DNA from: Microbacterium ureisolvens
GTDB lineage: Bacteria; Actinomycetota; Actinomycetes; Actinomycetales; Microbacteriaceae
Direction of reading: 5' to 3'
Length of the DNA: 64,000 bases
Assembly (NCBI RefSeq): GCF_019511645.1
Contig: NZ_JAEUAX010000004.1
Location: forward strand, 303,938 to 367,937
The first letter of the stretch is position 1. Every line of letters starts with the position of its first letter. Shown one piece after another: positions 19,360 through 31,330 of this stretch. A model generated the notes under the pieces. The model was not told the DNA's origin and ran no database searches. It saw only the letters and a program-made list of their open reading frames with translations. The position numbers and the translations under genes were made by a program.

Positions 19360-20289
19360 ATGGTTGTCTGGCGTCGATGGGTCTTCCCGATCCTGCTGGT
19401 GCTCGTGCTGGGAATGGCCGCGGCAGCGCTGGTCAAGATCGCCTTCTTCCCCGACACGGCTCCCGCGGCCGCCGCGCAGCCGTCCGCGCAGATCGCCGAT
19501 CCGGTGGTCCCCGTCGAGCGCGGCGAGGTCACCAACGCGCTCAGCCTGCCCGGCACGATCGCCCGGGATGGCGCGTATCCGATCCGTTCCGAGATCGACG
19601 GCGCCGTCACCGCGGTCCATGTCGGCGCGGGCCAGGCCGTCGCCGCGGGGCAGAAGCTCTTCACGATCAAGCAGGCCGACCCGGTCAGGAACATCGACGT
19701 CCTGGCCCGCGAGGCGGGCGACATCACCGAGATCACGGTCGTGAAGGGGCAGCCCGCATCGATCGGCGGTGAGCTCGCGACGCTCACGCCCGCCCGGTTC
19801 CACGTGCAGGCCACGGTCGACCCGGTGCAGCTGTACCGTCTGCAGGGCGCGCCGTCGGAGGGATCCGTGACGATCCAGGGCGGCCCTGCACCGTTCACCT
19901 GCACCGGCCTGAAGGTCGCGGTCGCCGAGGACGGCACAACCACCGTCACCTGCGCGGTGCCGGTCGATCAGGTCGTGTTCGCGGGACTCCAGGCGCAGCT
20001 CGACATCGACCTCGGTACGGTGTCGGACGTTCTCGTCGTGCCGACCACGGCCGTCAAGGGCGGGTCGGGAACCGGGGTCGTGTGGGTGGATGCCGGCACC
20101 GGCGAGCTCGAGGAGCGCGACGTCTCGCTGGGAGTGAGCGACGGAGTCATCGTCGAGGTGACGACCGGCCTCGAGGAGGGCGAGCAGGTGCGCCAGTACG
20201 TGCCCGGCGTCCTCGCGGGCGAGGAGCCCGTCTGCTACGACGACGGCATGGGCGGCGAGTACTGCGAGCCGGCGGGGTGGAGCTGGTGA
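19360..20289 (+). CDS. Membrane-fusion (HlyD/MacA-like) subunit of ABC exporter
   Basis: 309 residues. An N-terminal membrane anchor (WVFPILLVLVLGMAAAALVKIAFF, about 6-29) is followed by a lipoyl/barrel-sandwich segment (TAVHVGAGQAVAAGQKLFTIKQ, about 85-106), a short beta-barrel part and a membrane-proximal domain. The long coiled-coil hairpin of Gram-negative adaptors is absent, as expected without an outer-membrane channel. The C terminus is odd: VCYDDGMGGEYCEPAGWSW has a C-x9-C pair and three aromatic residues. ATG 19360 follows a GGAGAGG ribosome site. Its stop overlaps the ATPase start (GTGA). Confidence 0.82.
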   Translation: MVVWRRWVFPILLVLVLGMAAAALVKIAFFPDTAPAAAAQPSAQIADPVVPVERGEVTNALSLPGTIARDGAYPIRSEIDGAVTAVHVGAGQAVAAGQKLFTIKQADPVRNIDVLAREAGDITEITVVKGQPASIGGELATLTPARFHVQATVDPVQLYRLQGAPSEGSVTIQGGPAPFTCTGLKVAVAEDGTTTVTCAVPVDQVVFAGLQAQLDIDLGTVSDVLVVPTTAVKGGSGTGVVWVDAGTGELEERDVSLGVSDGVIVEVTTGLEEGEQVRQYVPGVLAGEEPVCYDDGMGGEYCEPAGWSW

Positions 20290-21113
20290 CCCTCGTCCGC
20301 CTCGAGGGCGTGGCCAAGCACGTCCTGCTGCCCGATGACACCCGCCTCGACATCCTCCGCGGGATCGACCTCGCCGTCGCCGCGGGAGACCATGTCGCGA
20401 TCGTCGGGCGCAGCGGCTCGGGAAAGTCCACCCTCCTGAACCTCATGGGCATGCTGGACCGCCCTTCCGAGGGCGCGGTGTGGTTCCGCGGTGAACCGGT
20501 CCGGAAGATGAGGCGCGGCAGGCTCGACAGGCTGCGCGGGCGCAACGTCGGCTTCGTCTTCCAGCAGTTCAATCTGCTGGCCGGGCGCACGGCGCTGGAG
20601 AACGTGGAGATGCCGCTCGGCTACGCGACCGGCCGGGAGTTCTGGCGCCGCCGGCGCACAGCGACCGAGATGCTCGAGCGCGTCGGCCTCGGCCACCGCA
20701 TCGAATCGACGCCCGAGCAGATGTCGGGCGGAGAACAGCAGCGCGTGGCGATCGCCCGCGCCCTGGTCCGCCGCCCGGCGCTGATCCTCGCCGACGAACC
20801 CACCGGCGCCCTGGACGTCGAGACGGGTGCGACGGTCATGGAACTCCTCGACGACATCGCATCGGAGGCCGACGCCGCGCTCGTGACCATCACGCACGAC
20901 CTCCACGTCGCCGCCCGCGCGCGGCGGCACTTCCGCCTCGACACCGGCGTTCTCACGCCGTTCGACCTCGAGGGCGCACCGACGCCGTCCGCAGCGGACT
21001 CCTCCGCACCCGAGCTCGCAGCGAGCGTGGCGGAGCCGGACGCCGAGGCCGAGGCATCCGTCGACCGCGCGCCACGGCAGGACGAGGCAGAGCCCGCGGA
21101 GGTGGCGTCGTGA
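20286..21113 (+). CDS. ABC transporter ATP-binding protein, MacB/LolD type
   Basis: 275 residues with GTG start overlapping the previous stop. Walker A GRSGSGKST (about 39-47), Q-loop FQQFN, signature MSGGEQQR and Walker B LILADEPT are all intact. A 50-residue acidic Pro/Ala tail after about 225 is unusual for this family and predicted to be disordered. It pairs with the FtsX-type permease that follows (4-base overlap) and the fusion protein before it, forming a MacAB-like exporter. The substrate is unknown. Confidence 0.92.
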   Translation: MTLVRLEGVAKHVLLPDDTRLDILRGIDLAVAAGDHVAIVGRSGSGKSTLLNLMGMLDRPSEGAVWFRGEPVRKMRRGRLDRLRGRNVGFVFQQFNLLAGRTALENVEMPLGYATGREFWRRRRTATEMLERVGLGHRIESTPEQMSGGEQQRVAIARALVRRPALILADEPTGALDVETGATVMELLDDIASEADAALVTITHDLHVAARARRHFRLDTGVLTPFDLEGAPTPSAADSSAPELAASVAEPDAEAEASVDRAPRQDEAEPAEVAS

Positions 21114-22318
21114 GTGGTGTCGTCGGAGCTCTCGGCGAGGCGTGGGCGGAGCTTCGCCATCACAAGCTGCGGGTGCTGCTGAGCCTCATCGGCATCGCCG
21201 TCTCGGTCGGCGCGCTGACCGCCGTCGTGGCTCTCAGCGAGTACCAGCGGCAGCAGATGGCCGAGCAGTCCGACCAGAGCGGCGGCCGCCCCGCCACCCT
21301 GTCGATCACGGCGTCGCGCACCGACGGTGCGCCGATGGATTGGGAGTCCTTCGACACCCACCTCGATCGCGTCGCGGAGCGCTACTCCTTCTCGCACCTC
21401 ACGCGCATCGTCGACCCGGTGCAGCTGCAGGTGCAGACGCCCGAGCAGGTGCGGCCCGTGATGGGGCGCCTCGTCGACCCGGCGTACGCGGTGATCCACC
21501 GCTCCCCCATCCTGGAGGGACGCTGGTTCCAGGACGCGGACTCCGAGCTCCTCGCTCCCCCGATCGTGATCACGGAGGCACTGTGGGACGTCTACGGGCG
21601 CCCCGCGCTCGGCCCCGGATTCGCGCTGAGCCTGCAGGGCGACCTCGCCGGCCGTTACACGGTCGTCGGCGTGACGCCCCGCCTGTACGCCGGCGACGAG
21701 GAGAAGCGCGTGACGCTCATGTTCGACTCCTACGCCGCGCGCCGTGATGCGCTGCCGGCCGACGCCATGATCGTGTGGGAGACATGGGTGCCCGAGGACG
21801 GCGTCGCGGACCTCGGGCCGGCGCTCGCGGCGGATCTGCGCGCCGGACAGGACGACATCCAGGTCAACGTCAACCGCACCGACTGGGCCTCGCGGCCCGA
21901 CGCGCAGAGCTCGATGGCCGCGTTCGAGGTCGTCACCGGGGGCATCGCCGGCCTCGTGCTGCTGCTCGGCGGTCTCGGACTCGTCAACATCCAGCTCGTC
22001 GCGATGCGCCAGCGCATCCGCGAGATCGGCGTGCGCCGCAGCTTCGGCGCGACACAGGGCCGCATCTTCACCTCGGTCCTGCTCGAGAGCGTCGTGGCGA
22101 CGGCGGTGGCGGGCGTCATCGGCATCGCGATCGCGGTCGCGGTCTTGAGGGCCCCGTTCGTCATGGACATGTTCTCCGGGCTGCAGGACATCCCGCCCTT
22201 CCCGGTGCGCGCCGCCGTCACCGGACTCGTCGCCGCGGTCGCGATCGGCGCGCTGGCCGGCTTCATCCCCGCGCTCATGGCCGTGCGTTCCAACGTCATC
22301 GACGCCCTCCGCTTCTGA
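21110..22318 (+). CDS. MacB/FtsX-type ABC transporter permease
   Basis: 402 residues, GTG start. Architecture: one N-terminal membrane helix (VLLSLIGIAVSVGALTAVVAL, about 20-40), a large extracytoplasmic MacB_PCD domain (about 45-270), then three membrane helices of the FtsX domain (AGLVLLLGGLGLVNIQLVAM, AVAGVIGIAIAVAVL, AAVTGLVAAVAIGALAGF). MRQRIREIGVRRSFGA between helices is the conserved FtsX loop. Family members do mechanotransmission rather than transmembrane transport. It is co-transcribed with the upstream ATPase. Confidence 0.92.
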   Translation: MSGVVGALGEAWAELRHHKLRVLLSLIGIAVSVGALTAVVALSEYQRQQMAEQSDQSGGRPATLSITASRTDGAPMDWESFDTHLDRVAERYSFSHLTRIVDPVQLQVQTPEQVRPVMGRLVDPAYAVIHRSPILEGRWFQDADSELLAPPIVITEALWDVYGRPALGPGFALSLQGDLAGRYTVVGVTPRLYAGDEEKRVTLMFDSYAARRDALPADAMIVWETWVPEDGVADLGPALAADLRAGQDDIQVNVNRTDWASRPDAQSSMAAFEVVTGGIAGLVLLLGGLGLVNIQLVAMRQRIREIGVRRSFGATQGRIFTSVLLESVVATAVAGVIGIAIAVAVLRAPFVMDMFSGLQDIPPFPVRAAVTGLVAAVAIGALAGFIPALMAVRSNVIDALRF

Positions 22319-22352
22319 GCGCCCTCCTCACCTCCGACCCGAAGGAGATCCC

Positions 22353-22970
22353 ATGTCCGTCCGTCAGAGCCTGCTCGCGATCCTCGATCAGGGACCGTGC
22401 TACGGCTACCAGCTGCGCGCCGAGTTCGACCGGCGCACCGGATCGACCTGGCCGCTCAACGTGGGCCAGATCTACAACACGCTCGACCGCCTCGAGCGCG
22501 ACGGACTGGTCGAGAAGGGTCACGTCGACGAGCACGGTCACGTCTACTGGGAGATCACGGATGCCGGCGCCGCCGAGGTGCGGGACTGGCTGGCTTCCCC
22601 GGTGCAGCGCGCACAGGGCACCCGCGACGAGCTGGCGATCAAGCTCGCGGTCGCCGCGACCCTGCCGGGCGTGGACGTGACGGACATCATCCAGACGCAG
22701 CGCCGCGCCTCGCTCGTGCAGCTGCAGGAGCTCAACCGCGCCAAATACGCCGGGGCGAATCCCGACGGACCAGAGGAGCTCGCCTGGTCGCTCGTGGTCG
22801 ACTCGATGATCTTCGCGGCCGAGGCGGAGGTCCGCTGGCTCGACCACTCCGAGCAGCGGCTGGCGCTGCACCCGGATCACGCCATGGCGCTCGAGCTCTC
22901 GACCGACAAGCCCAAACGCGGCCGCCCGGCTCGTGCCGCAGCATCCGTCGCCCCTGAGAAGTCGCGATGA
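22353..22970 (+). CDS. PadR-family transcriptional regulator
   Basis: 205 residues. The winged-helix PadR domain at residues about 1-80 reads SLLAILDQGPCYGYQL, then WPLNVGQIYNTLDRLERDGLV. A C-terminal helical dimerisation domain (VirR-like, about 90-180) and a basic tail (KPKRGRPARAAAS) follow. ATG follows a GAAGGAGAT ribosome site, 34 bases after the first permease, so it appears to be the fourth gene of the operon. It overlaps the next ATPase by 4 bases. Likely a ligand-sensing repressor acting at the palindromes 19300-19338. Confidence 0.9.
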   Translation: MSVRQSLLAILDQGPCYGYQLRAEFDRRTGSTWPLNVGQIYNTLDRLERDGLVEKGHVDEHGHVYWEITDAGAAEVRDWLASPVQRAQGTRDELAIKLAVAATLPGVDVTDIIQTQRRASLVQLQELNRAKYAGANPDGPEELAWSLVVDSMIFAAEAEVRWLDHSEQRLALHPDHAMALELSTDKPKRGRPARAAASVAPEKSR

Positions 22971-23686
22971 CCGACACCGTGCTGCGCCTCATCGGGGTGA
23001 CGCAGCAGTACGGAACGGGCGCGACGGCCGTCTCGGCGCTCTCCGGCGTCGACTTCGAGGTGAGCCAGGGCGAGCTCGTCGCGGTGATGGGCCCGTCGGG
23101 CTCGGGCAAGTCGACGCTGCTGTCGATCGCGGGAGGGCTCGCGATCCCGACGACCGGCGAGGTGATCGTGGAGGGACAGTACCTGAGCGAGCAGACGCCG
23201 GCGCAGCTCGCACGGCTGCGCCGCCGCTCGCTCGGCTTCGTCTTCCAGGACTTCAACCTCATCCCGACGCTCACCGCGCTCGAGAACGTCACGCTGCCGC
23301 TCGAGCTCGACGGGTTCCGGTCGCGGGTTGCCCGACGGGCGGGGCGTGACGCCCTCGCGTCGGTGGGCCTGGAGAACAAGGCGGACTCCTACCCCGACGA
23401 CCTGTCGGGCGGCCAGCAGCAGCGCGTCGCCATCGCCCGGGCGGTGGTCGGCGGGCGCCGGCTGATCCTCGCCGACGAGCCCACCGGCGCCCTGGACTCG
23501 GTGACCGGCGAGATGGTGCTGAAGATGCTGCGCGCGCGGGTGGATGCCGGGGCGGCGGGGATGCTCGTCACCCACGAAGCCCGCCACGCCGCCTTCGCCG
23601 ACCGCATCGTGTTCCTGCGCGACGGTCGCATCGTCGACGAGTCGCGCCGCGCGAGTGCGGACTCGCTGCTCACCGGATCGCGATGA
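22967..23686 (+). CDS. ABC transporter ATP-binding protein, second unit
   Basis: 239 residues. Walker [12 protein letters not shown]-loop FQDFN, signature LSGGQQQR, Walker B LILADEPT and the H-loop VTHEARHA are complete. It starts on the PadR stop and ends on the start of the large permease (both 4-base overlaps). It belongs to the MacB/LolD/BceA class of exporters that handle lipoproteins, peptides or peptide antibiotics. It is not a close copy of the first unit's ATPase (different Q-loop and signature, no acidic tail). Confidence 0.93.
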   Translation: MTDTVLRLIGVTQQYGTGATAVSALSGVDFEVSQGELVAVMGPSGSGKSTLLSIAGGLAIPTTGEVIVEGQYLSEQTPAQLARLRRRSLGFVFQDFNLIPTLTALENVTLPLELDGFRSRVARRAGRDALASVGLENKADSYPDDLSGGQQQRVAIARAVVGGRRLILADEPTGALDSVTGEMVLKMLRARVDAGAAGMLVTHEARHAAFADRIVFLRDGRIVDESRRASADSLLTGSR

Positions 23687-26493
23687 CGGAACTGCTCGAA
23701 GCGCCCCGTGCGGACACGACGGACGCGATGCGCCCTCGCCCCGCGCCGGGCTGGGGGCGGTGGCGGATCGCGGCGCGCCTGGCGCGGCGCCAGACCTGGC
23801 GCACGAAGGGGGCGAGCACGCTCGTCGTGACGCTCGTCGCGCTGCCCGTCGCGGGCCTGGCCGGCACAGCGGCCTTCTGGGAATCCCACAATGCGTCGCC
23901 TCAGGAGCGCGTCGGGCTCGAACTGGGCGCGAACGAAGCCTGGCTCGAGGTGACAGGCGGGGCCGATCCGACGCGATGGCAGGCGGTCGATCAGCCCTAC
24001 GAGAACGGGGTGGCCACCGACGAGTCGGGAAACCCGCTTAACCCGTTCCTCCCGCTTCCGACCGAACTGCCCGACGTGGTCCCCGACGATGCGACGGTGC
24101 TACCGGTGCAGCAGTACGGGTCGGCCGCCGTCGAGACCCCGGACGGCGTCGCGTGGCTCACGATGACATCGGGCGAGGTCTGGGCCCCGTCGTTCGCAGG
24201 CCTGTACGTGCCGATCGACGGCGTCGCGCCGACGCAGCCCGACGAGTTCATGGCGACGCCCGGCGCGCTGAAGCGCATCGGCGCGGAGATCGGCGATGCG
24301 GTCGACTTCCCTGACGCAGGCGTCTCGCTCACCGTCACCGGAACGCTGCGACCCGTGGGCGCCGAGGCGACGAGCGTCACACTGTTCCTTCCGGCGAGCA
24401 TGGCCACGCCCGACGGGCCGGCGACGAAGCGCTGGTACGTGGCGGACTGGCAGCCGGGCGTCGCTGAGCTCGCCGCGCTCAATCGCGAGGGGTTCATCGC
24501 CTTCGCCCGCGACCTCGTGCTGGATCCGCCGCCCGGAGCGGCGCGCACGACGTGGGGTGACGGGTCGCCGGAGCTGTGGAACATCCTGCTCGTCGGGGCG
24601 ATCGCGGCCGCGATCTGCGGCTACATCACCGTCCTCCTGTCGGGCGCCGCCTTCTCAGTGACGGCCCGCCGGCAGCAGCAGGCACTCGCGGTCGCAGCCA
24701 GCGTGGGCGCGGCCCGCGGCGACGTCTTCCGCGTCGTGCTGCTACAGGGAACGGTCCTCGGCGCCGTCGGAGGGCTCGTGGGCACCGCGGTCGGGCTCGG
24801 AGGCGCGGCGATCGTGCTCGCGGCCACCGACCGCGGCGCGCTCGGCACCTTCTGGGGCAACTTCGGCTTCACCGTGCCCTGGCACCTGATCGTGCCGATC
24901 GTCGTCTTCGCCGTGCTCGTCGGCACGATCGCGGCCGTCGCGCCCGCACGCGCGGCGATGCGGGGCGACACGCTCGCGGCACTGCGCGGCGCCCGGCGCC
25001 CCGCGCGGCTCACACCACGCCGGCCGCTGTGGGGCCTCCTCGTCATCATCACCGGTATCGTCGCGCTCGTCGTGGGCGGGATGTACATGGCGGCGACGGT
25101 CATGACCGGAGGCGACACGGACACCCCGCCCTTCTACGTCGCGGTCTACGCGGTCGCGCTCGGGCCGATCATCTTCCAGATCGGGCTGCTGATCCCGTCG
25201 CATTGGGTGCTCGTGCAGCTCTCGAAGGCGGCATCGCGCGTCGGGCTCGCACCCCGCCTCGCCAGTCGCGACGCGGCCGCGCACCCCTCACGCGTGGTGC
25301 CGGCGTTCGCCGTCATCGGCGCGAGCATCTTCGCCGCGTCGTTCGTGCTCTCGCTGACCGCGATGACGGCGGCGGGCAACGCCCGCCAGCACTGGTACCA
25401 GGCGCCCGAAGGCGCACTGTCGGTGCAACTGTGGCAGACGGGCACCGAGGCGACCGACGAACTGATGGCGGCGGCTGAAGAGATCGTCGCGTCGACGGCG
25501 CCACGCTCCACGGCGCTGGTCGAGACGCCGGCATGGCCGGCGGTCGCTGCGACGGGCACTCCCTCCGATCCCCGAGCGCATACGTTCGCCGCCGCGCGCC
25601 AGAGCTATGACTGGTGCGCGCCGGACTGCGACCTGGAAGCCCACGAGCTCGCGCAGGGCACGCTGTCGATCGTCGACGCCTCCGACGTCGAGACGCTGCT
25701 CGGCATACCGCTCGACGCCGCGGCGCGTGCGACGCTGCGCGACGGCGGCGCGATCGTCACCGATCCCGGCTACCTCGCGGCGGACGGCCGGCTGGTCGTG
25801 ACGGAGTGGACGGTCGCGGATTATCTCGAGCTGATGCAGATGGGCGGTTCGACCGCGCAGCCCGCGGCGCAGCATCGGCTGTCCGCGGCCCTGGTCGATC
25901 CCGGCCATCAGCAGCCGTTCCAGATCATCATCGCACCCGAGACGGCGGCCGCTCTCGGCGTGACGCTGCAGCCGAACGCGATCGTCGCGACCTATGAGGA
26001 GCCGCTGCCCACCGCGACGGTCGACAAGCTGACGGGGCAGACGGTCGACCTCCGCGTCTCGGCCGGAGCCGGGCTGTACGCGCACGTCGAGACCGGCCCC
26101 GTCCCGATCGATCCGTGGCTCTGGCTCATCACGGCTGTCGCCATCGCGCTCGTCGTCGCCGCCGCGGCGGTGAGTCTCGGCCTCGCGCGGTTCGAGCGCC
26201 GGCCCGACGACGCGACGCTGACCGCGATCGGCGGCAGCCGGCTGCTGCGGCGCAACGTGAACGCATGGCAGGCCGCGATCATCGTCGGCGTCGGAGCGGT
26301 CATCGGCACGGCGACCGGGGCGCTGTCGGTCTGGGGCTACGCGAAGGCGAACCCGCAGTCGTACCTCCTGGCGGACACGCCCTGGCTGTGGCTGGCTGTC
26401 CTCGGCTTCGCGCTGCCGGCCGCCGTGACGGTGGCCGCCTGGCTCGCGCCCCCGCGGCACCCCGAACTGACCCGCCGCACCGCGATCACCTGA
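23683..26493 (+). CDS. Large two-FtsX-domain ABC permease
   Basis: 936 residues. One helix at about 45-65, an extracytoplasmic domain to about 295, and a first FtsX core (about 300-420) with the [18 protein letters not shown] loop. Two helices at about 450-510 follow, then a second extracytoplasmic domain (about 560-800). A second FtsX core follows (about 805-920, [16 protein letters not shown] loop). The doubled architecture lets one polypeptide act with an ATPase dimer. The last gene of the PadR operon; in Firmicutes such BceB/YxdM-like exporters often confer peptide-antibiotic resistance, but the substrate here is unknown. Confidence 0.9.
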   Translation: MTELLEAPRADTTDAMRPRPAPGWGRWRIAARLARRQTWRTKGASTLVVTLVALPVAGLAGTAAFWESHNASPQERVGLELGANEAWLEVTGGADPTRWQAVDQPYENGVATDESGNPLNPFLPLPTELPDVVPDDATVLPVQQYGSAAVETPDGVAWLTMTSGEVWAPSFAGLYVPIDGVAPTQPDEFMATPGALKRIGAEIGDAVDFPDAGVSLTVTGTLRPVGAEATSVTLFLPASMATPDGPATKRWYVADWQPGVAELAALNREGFIAFARDLVLDPPPGAARTTWGDGSPELWNILLVGAIAAAICGYITVLLSGAAFSVTARRQQQALAVAASVGAARGDVFRVVLLQGTVLGAVGGLVGTAVGLGGAAIVLAATDRGALGTFWGNFGFTVPWHLIVPIVVFAVLVGTIAAVAPARAAMRGDTLAALRGARRPARLTPRRPLWGLLVIITGIVALVVGGMYMAATVMTGGDTDTPPFYVAVYAVALGPIIFQIGLLIPSHWVLVQLSKAASRVGLAPRLASRDAAAHPSRVVPAFAVIGASIFAASFVLSLTAMTAAGNARQHWYQAPEGALSVQLWQTGTEATDELMAAAEEIVASTAPRSTALVETPAWPAVAATGTPSDPRAHTFAAARQSYDWCAPDCDLEAHELAQGTLSIVDASDVETLLGIPLDAAARATLRDGGAIVTDPGYLAADGRLVVTEWTVADYLELMQMGGSTAQPAAQHRLSAALVDPGHQQPFQIIIAPETAAALGVTLQPNAIVATYEEPLPTATVDKLTGQTVDLRVSAGAGLYAHVETGPVPIDPWLWLITAVAIALVVAAAAVSLGLARFERRPDDATLTAIGGSRLLRRNVNAWQAAIIVGVGAVIGTATGALSVWGYAKANPQSYLLADTPWLWLAVLGFALPAAVTVAAWLAPPRHPELTRRTAIT

Positions 26494-26559
26494 CCGGTCG
26501 CGCACGCGCAGGGAAGCGGCATCCTGTCGCCTCACAGGCGCACCCCGCTACGGTTAACT

Positions 26560-28434
<1,875 letters not shown>

Positions 28435-28459
28435 CACTCCCCGGCGCAGGTCGCAGCAT

Positions 28460-28490
28460 CCGGCTCCCCCGGTTCAGGCGGGTGAGCCGG
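28460..28490 (+). terminator. Hairpin terminator after deaD
   Basis: CCGGCTC (28460-28466) pairs with GAGCCGG (28484-28490), and the loop can fold further (CCCCGG/GGCGGG). It begins 26 bases after the helicase stop. Confidence 0.55.
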
Positions 28491-28632
28491 TCGTGCCCTG
28501 TTTCGCCGGGAAGGCCCGCACGGCCTTCAGGACGGAACACGCACGGGCGCCAGAGCCACGCTCTGCGCGAACACTCCTCCGTCACGACCTCCCGCCTCAG
28601 CCCGCTCCCAGCGGCCCCCGTAGGATCGATCC

Positions 28633-29991
28633 ATGGCCGGATTCTGGGGCAGACGCAAGCGCGAGCAGGAAGAACTGAACACGCAGGACGCCGACCTGGC
28701 GCGGCGCGCGCAGCAGGCGCTGGTCGCTGCCGACGAGCGCATCCGCCTGACGACCGACGAGCTGGCCTTCGCCGACGCCGAACTGGGCCCCGGCCCCACC
28801 AAGGAGCTGCGCGAGGCACTCGAATCGGTTCGCACGCACCTGCAGGAGGCGTTCCACCTCCACCAGCTCAACCACGACGAGATCCCCGACACGCGCGAAG
28901 AGCTGCGCACCCGCAATGCGCGCATCGTGCAGCTGTGCGAATGGGCCGAAGACCTTCTCGACGACCGCACCGAGGCGCTCGCGGCGCCGATCGAGCGCGC
29001 CCGTCGCGCCCCCGAGATCATCGCGAAGGTGCGGGCGGATGCGGCGCGCCTGCGCCTGCGGCTCCCCGATGCCCGCTCCACCGTCGAGCGGCTGGCCGTC
29101 CGCTACTCGCCGCACGCACTCTCACAGATCGACGCGAATCCTGCCGAGGCGGAGCAGCTGCTCGGCTTCGCCGAGCACAGTGCGGGCGTCGCCGAGCGCC
29201 GGCGCGAGGCGGGCCAGCGCGAGCAGGCGAACATGGCGCTGGAGGCATCCACCGAATCGGTACGCCGCGCCGAGACGCTGCTCGACGCCGTCGAGACCTT
29301 CGAGGTCGAGGCGCTGCGCGCAGAGTCCACCCTCGCTGCGATCGTCGAGGACTCTCGCGGCGACATCGTCGTCGCACTCAAGGAGCCGCACTCCCCTGCC
29401 GTGCAGGCCGCCATCGAGGAGCTCCAGGCCGCGTTGGCCGCTCTGCCTGCGGCAGGGGTGAACACCGACCCCTTCGAGCAGCTCTCGCGCCTGCGCGAGG
29501 CCAACGCGGGACTGGATGCTGCGATCGCCGCCGCGCGCGAGCGCGCCGCGCGTCCGATTCCGCCCCTCGAGCACGTGCGCCACGCCATCGACGACGCCGA
29601 TCGTCAGCTCGCCGTCTCACGCGACGTGATCGCCGGGCACCGAGGCTGGATCGGCGCCGACGCCCGCACGCGGTTCGCCGAGGCCGAGCGCGTGCGCCTC
29701 GACCTGGACCGGTACCTCGGCGCCTCGGCCGCCGCGGTCACCGTGATCGACGAAGACCACCGGGAGCAGGCGTTCGCGATGGCCCGCCGCGCCGCGTTCC
29801 TCGCCAGCGAGGCGCTGCAGCTCGCCCAGCGCGACATCGACGCCGCTCGTCCGCAGCCCGATCAGTGGGGCGGGCCGGGCTACGGCCAGCAGGGATGGGG
29901 CGGCGGTCGTCGAAGCGGCGGCAGCGACCTCATGGGCGGCATCCTCGGAGGCCTCGTGATCGGCAGCATCCTGGACGGCTTCATCGACTGA
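28633..29991 (+). CDS. Coiled-coil protein with C-terminal Gly-rich helix; resembles the tail of TPM-domain proteins
   Basis: 452 residues. About 400 are charged helical sequence with heptad character, rich in Ala/Glu/Arg (EELNTQDADLARRAQQALVAADERI and so on). A short Gly/Gln-rich stretch follows, then a C-terminal MGGILGGLVIGSILDGFID that is hydrophobic and glycine-zippered. In related actinobacterial TPM proteins, similar coiled-coil plus GG-rich ends follow a secreted TPM domain; here there is no signal peptide and no TPM. TAGGAT stands six bases before the ATG, so a leaderless mRNA is possible. Function unknown. Confidence 0.75.
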   Translation: MAGFWGRRKREQEELNTQDADLARRAQQALVAADERIRLTTDELAFADAELGPGPTKELREALESVRTHLQEAFHLHQLNHDEIPDTREELRTRNARIVQLCEWAEDLLDDRTEALAAPIERARRAPEIIAKVRADAARLRLRLPDARSTVERLAVRYSPHALSQIDANPAEAEQLLGFAEHSAGVAERRREAGQREQANMALEASTESVRRAETLLDAVETFEVEALRAESTLAAIVEDSRGDIVVALKEPHSPAVQAAIEELQAALAALPAAGVNTDPFEQLSRLREANAGLDAAIAAARERAARPIPPLEHVRHAIDDADRQLAVSRDVIAGHRGWIGADARTRFAEAERVRLDLDRYLGASAAAVTVIDEDHREQAFAMARRAAFLASEALQLAQRDIDAARPQPDQWGGPGYGQQGWGGGRRSGGSDLMGGILGGLVIGSILDGFID

Positions 29992-30044
29992 GATCCGGGC
30001 ACATCTCAACCCCGGCCCGTCTTCGCCCCCCCTGGGCGGAGGCG

Positions 30045-31253
30045 TCAGCGGCGGAGCACCTTCAGGCCGTCGGCCACGACGCGGCCGTCGTGGATCACGG
30101 TGCGGTCGATGCCGCGGTCCATGACGGCGCTCGTCGGCGTCTCACCGTCGACGAGCACGAGGTCGGCACGGTCGCCGGCCGCGACTCCGGGCCGGTCGCC
30201 GACACCGGCCACCCGCGGCGACGTGCGGCTCATGATCGACGCGCCGCCCATCGTGGCGACGGCGAGCGCGAGCTCGATGTGGTCGTCGCGGCGGAATCCG
30301 TTGACGAACGCGAGCTGCCAGGTGCGGTCGAGCATGTCGCAGTTGCCGTACGGGCTCCAGTAGTCCCGCTGGCCGTCCTCGCCGAGCCCCACGCGCACGC
30401 CCGCTTCGGCGAGGTCGACGAGGCGCAGGTGCCCGGTCGTGGACGGCGCCACCGTCGCCATCGCGATGTCGAGCTCGGCGAACTCGTCGATGAGGCGGCG
30501 GCTCACGGCCTCCGACACCGAGCCGAGGTCGTAGGCGTGCGACATCGTGACCTTGCCCTGCATGCCCAGCGCGCGGGTGCGCTCCAGCACGAGCTCGGTG
30601 CTGAACACGCCCAAGGCACCGGGCTCGTGGAGGTGGATGTCGACCTCTACCTGGTACCTCTCCGCCAGCCCGAACACGGTGTCGAGGTGTGTGACCGGAT
30701 CGCGGTCGAGCTGGCACGGATCGATTCCGCCCATGACGTCGGCGCCCTGCTTCAGCGACTCCTCGAGGTACTCGACCGTGCCCGCCTCGCGGAGGATGCC
30801 GGCCTGCGGGAACGTCATGATCTGCACGTCCGCATGCTCACGGAATCTCTCCTTCGCGGCGAGCACGGAGTCGAACTTCTCGAGCTTGCAGTCGACGTCG
30901 ACCTGCGCATAGGTGCGCACGCGTGTCGTGCCCTTCGCGATCATCTGCTCGAGCGTCCCGGCGACGATCTCGGCGTGCGGCACGTCGGTGTCCCGCCAGT
31001 TGTTCCGGTCGTTGAGCATCATGCCCCACACTCCGGGCGCGCCCGTGTGAGGGCGAAAGGGCAGTCCGATACGCGACGAGTCGAGGTGCACGTGCACGTC
31101 GCTGAACGACGGCAGCAGCAGCCGGCCCCGGCCGTCGACGTCGTCCGCGGCCGGTGCGGAACCGTCGTGAGGACGCACCTCTACGATGCGGTCGCCCTCC
31201 AGGACGACGTCTGCGGCGTCCGCGCCCCACGGGCGCGCATTGCGGATGATCAC
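30045..31253 (-). CDS. Amidohydrolase, cytosine-deaminase-like
   Basis: 402 residues, TIM-barrel metal hydrolase. N-terminal small domain, then metal-binding HVHLD (about 54-58), HLHE (about 199-202), SHA (about 237) and GED (about 294) with the spacing of CodA-type deaminases, and a C-terminal beta domain (DRADLVLVDGE). Substrate may be a pyrimidine or another heterocycle. It is a single gene, 166 bp from hpf, and has its own candidate promoter with a perfect palindrome 57 bases upstream. No transporter or regulator gene is adjacent. Confidence 0.85.
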   Translation of the reverse strand: MIIRNARPWGADAADVVLEGDRIVEVRPHDGSAPAADDVDGRGRLLLPSFSDVHVHLDSSRIGLPFRPHTGAPGVWGMMLNDRNNWRDTDVPHAEIVAGTLEQMIAKGTTRVRTYAQVDVDCKLEKFDSVLAAKERFREHADVQIMTFPQAGILREAGTVEYLEESLKQGADVMGGIDPCQLDRDPVTHLDTVFGLAERYQVEVDIHLHEPGALGVFSTELVLERTRALGMQGKVTMSHAYDLGSVSEAVSRRLIDEFAELDIAMATVAPSTTGHLRLVDLAEAGVRVGLGEDGQRDYWSPYGNCDMLDRTWQLAFVNGFRRDDHIELALAVATMGGASIMSRTSPRVAGVGDRPGVAAGDRADLVLVDGETPTSAVMDRGIDRTVIHDGRVVADGLKVLRR

Positions 31254-31309
31254 GTCAGGTGCCTCTCGACGGACGAACGGATGCCGCGGCCCGGCCGGCC
31301 CGGCTTGTT

Positions 31310-31330
31310 GATGGTATACCGAATACCATC
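31310..31330 (-). promoter_or_regulatory. Palindromic operator overlapping putative promoter of the amidohydrolase
   Basis: GATGGTAT-N5-ATACCATC is a perfect 8-bp-arm inverted repeat. On the minus strand, TCGACG, 18 bases, then TATACC form a weak -35/-10 whose -10 lies within the repeat. The TGGT...ACCA shape resembles GntR/FadR-type operators; the regulator is not encoded nearby. Confidence 0.5.
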
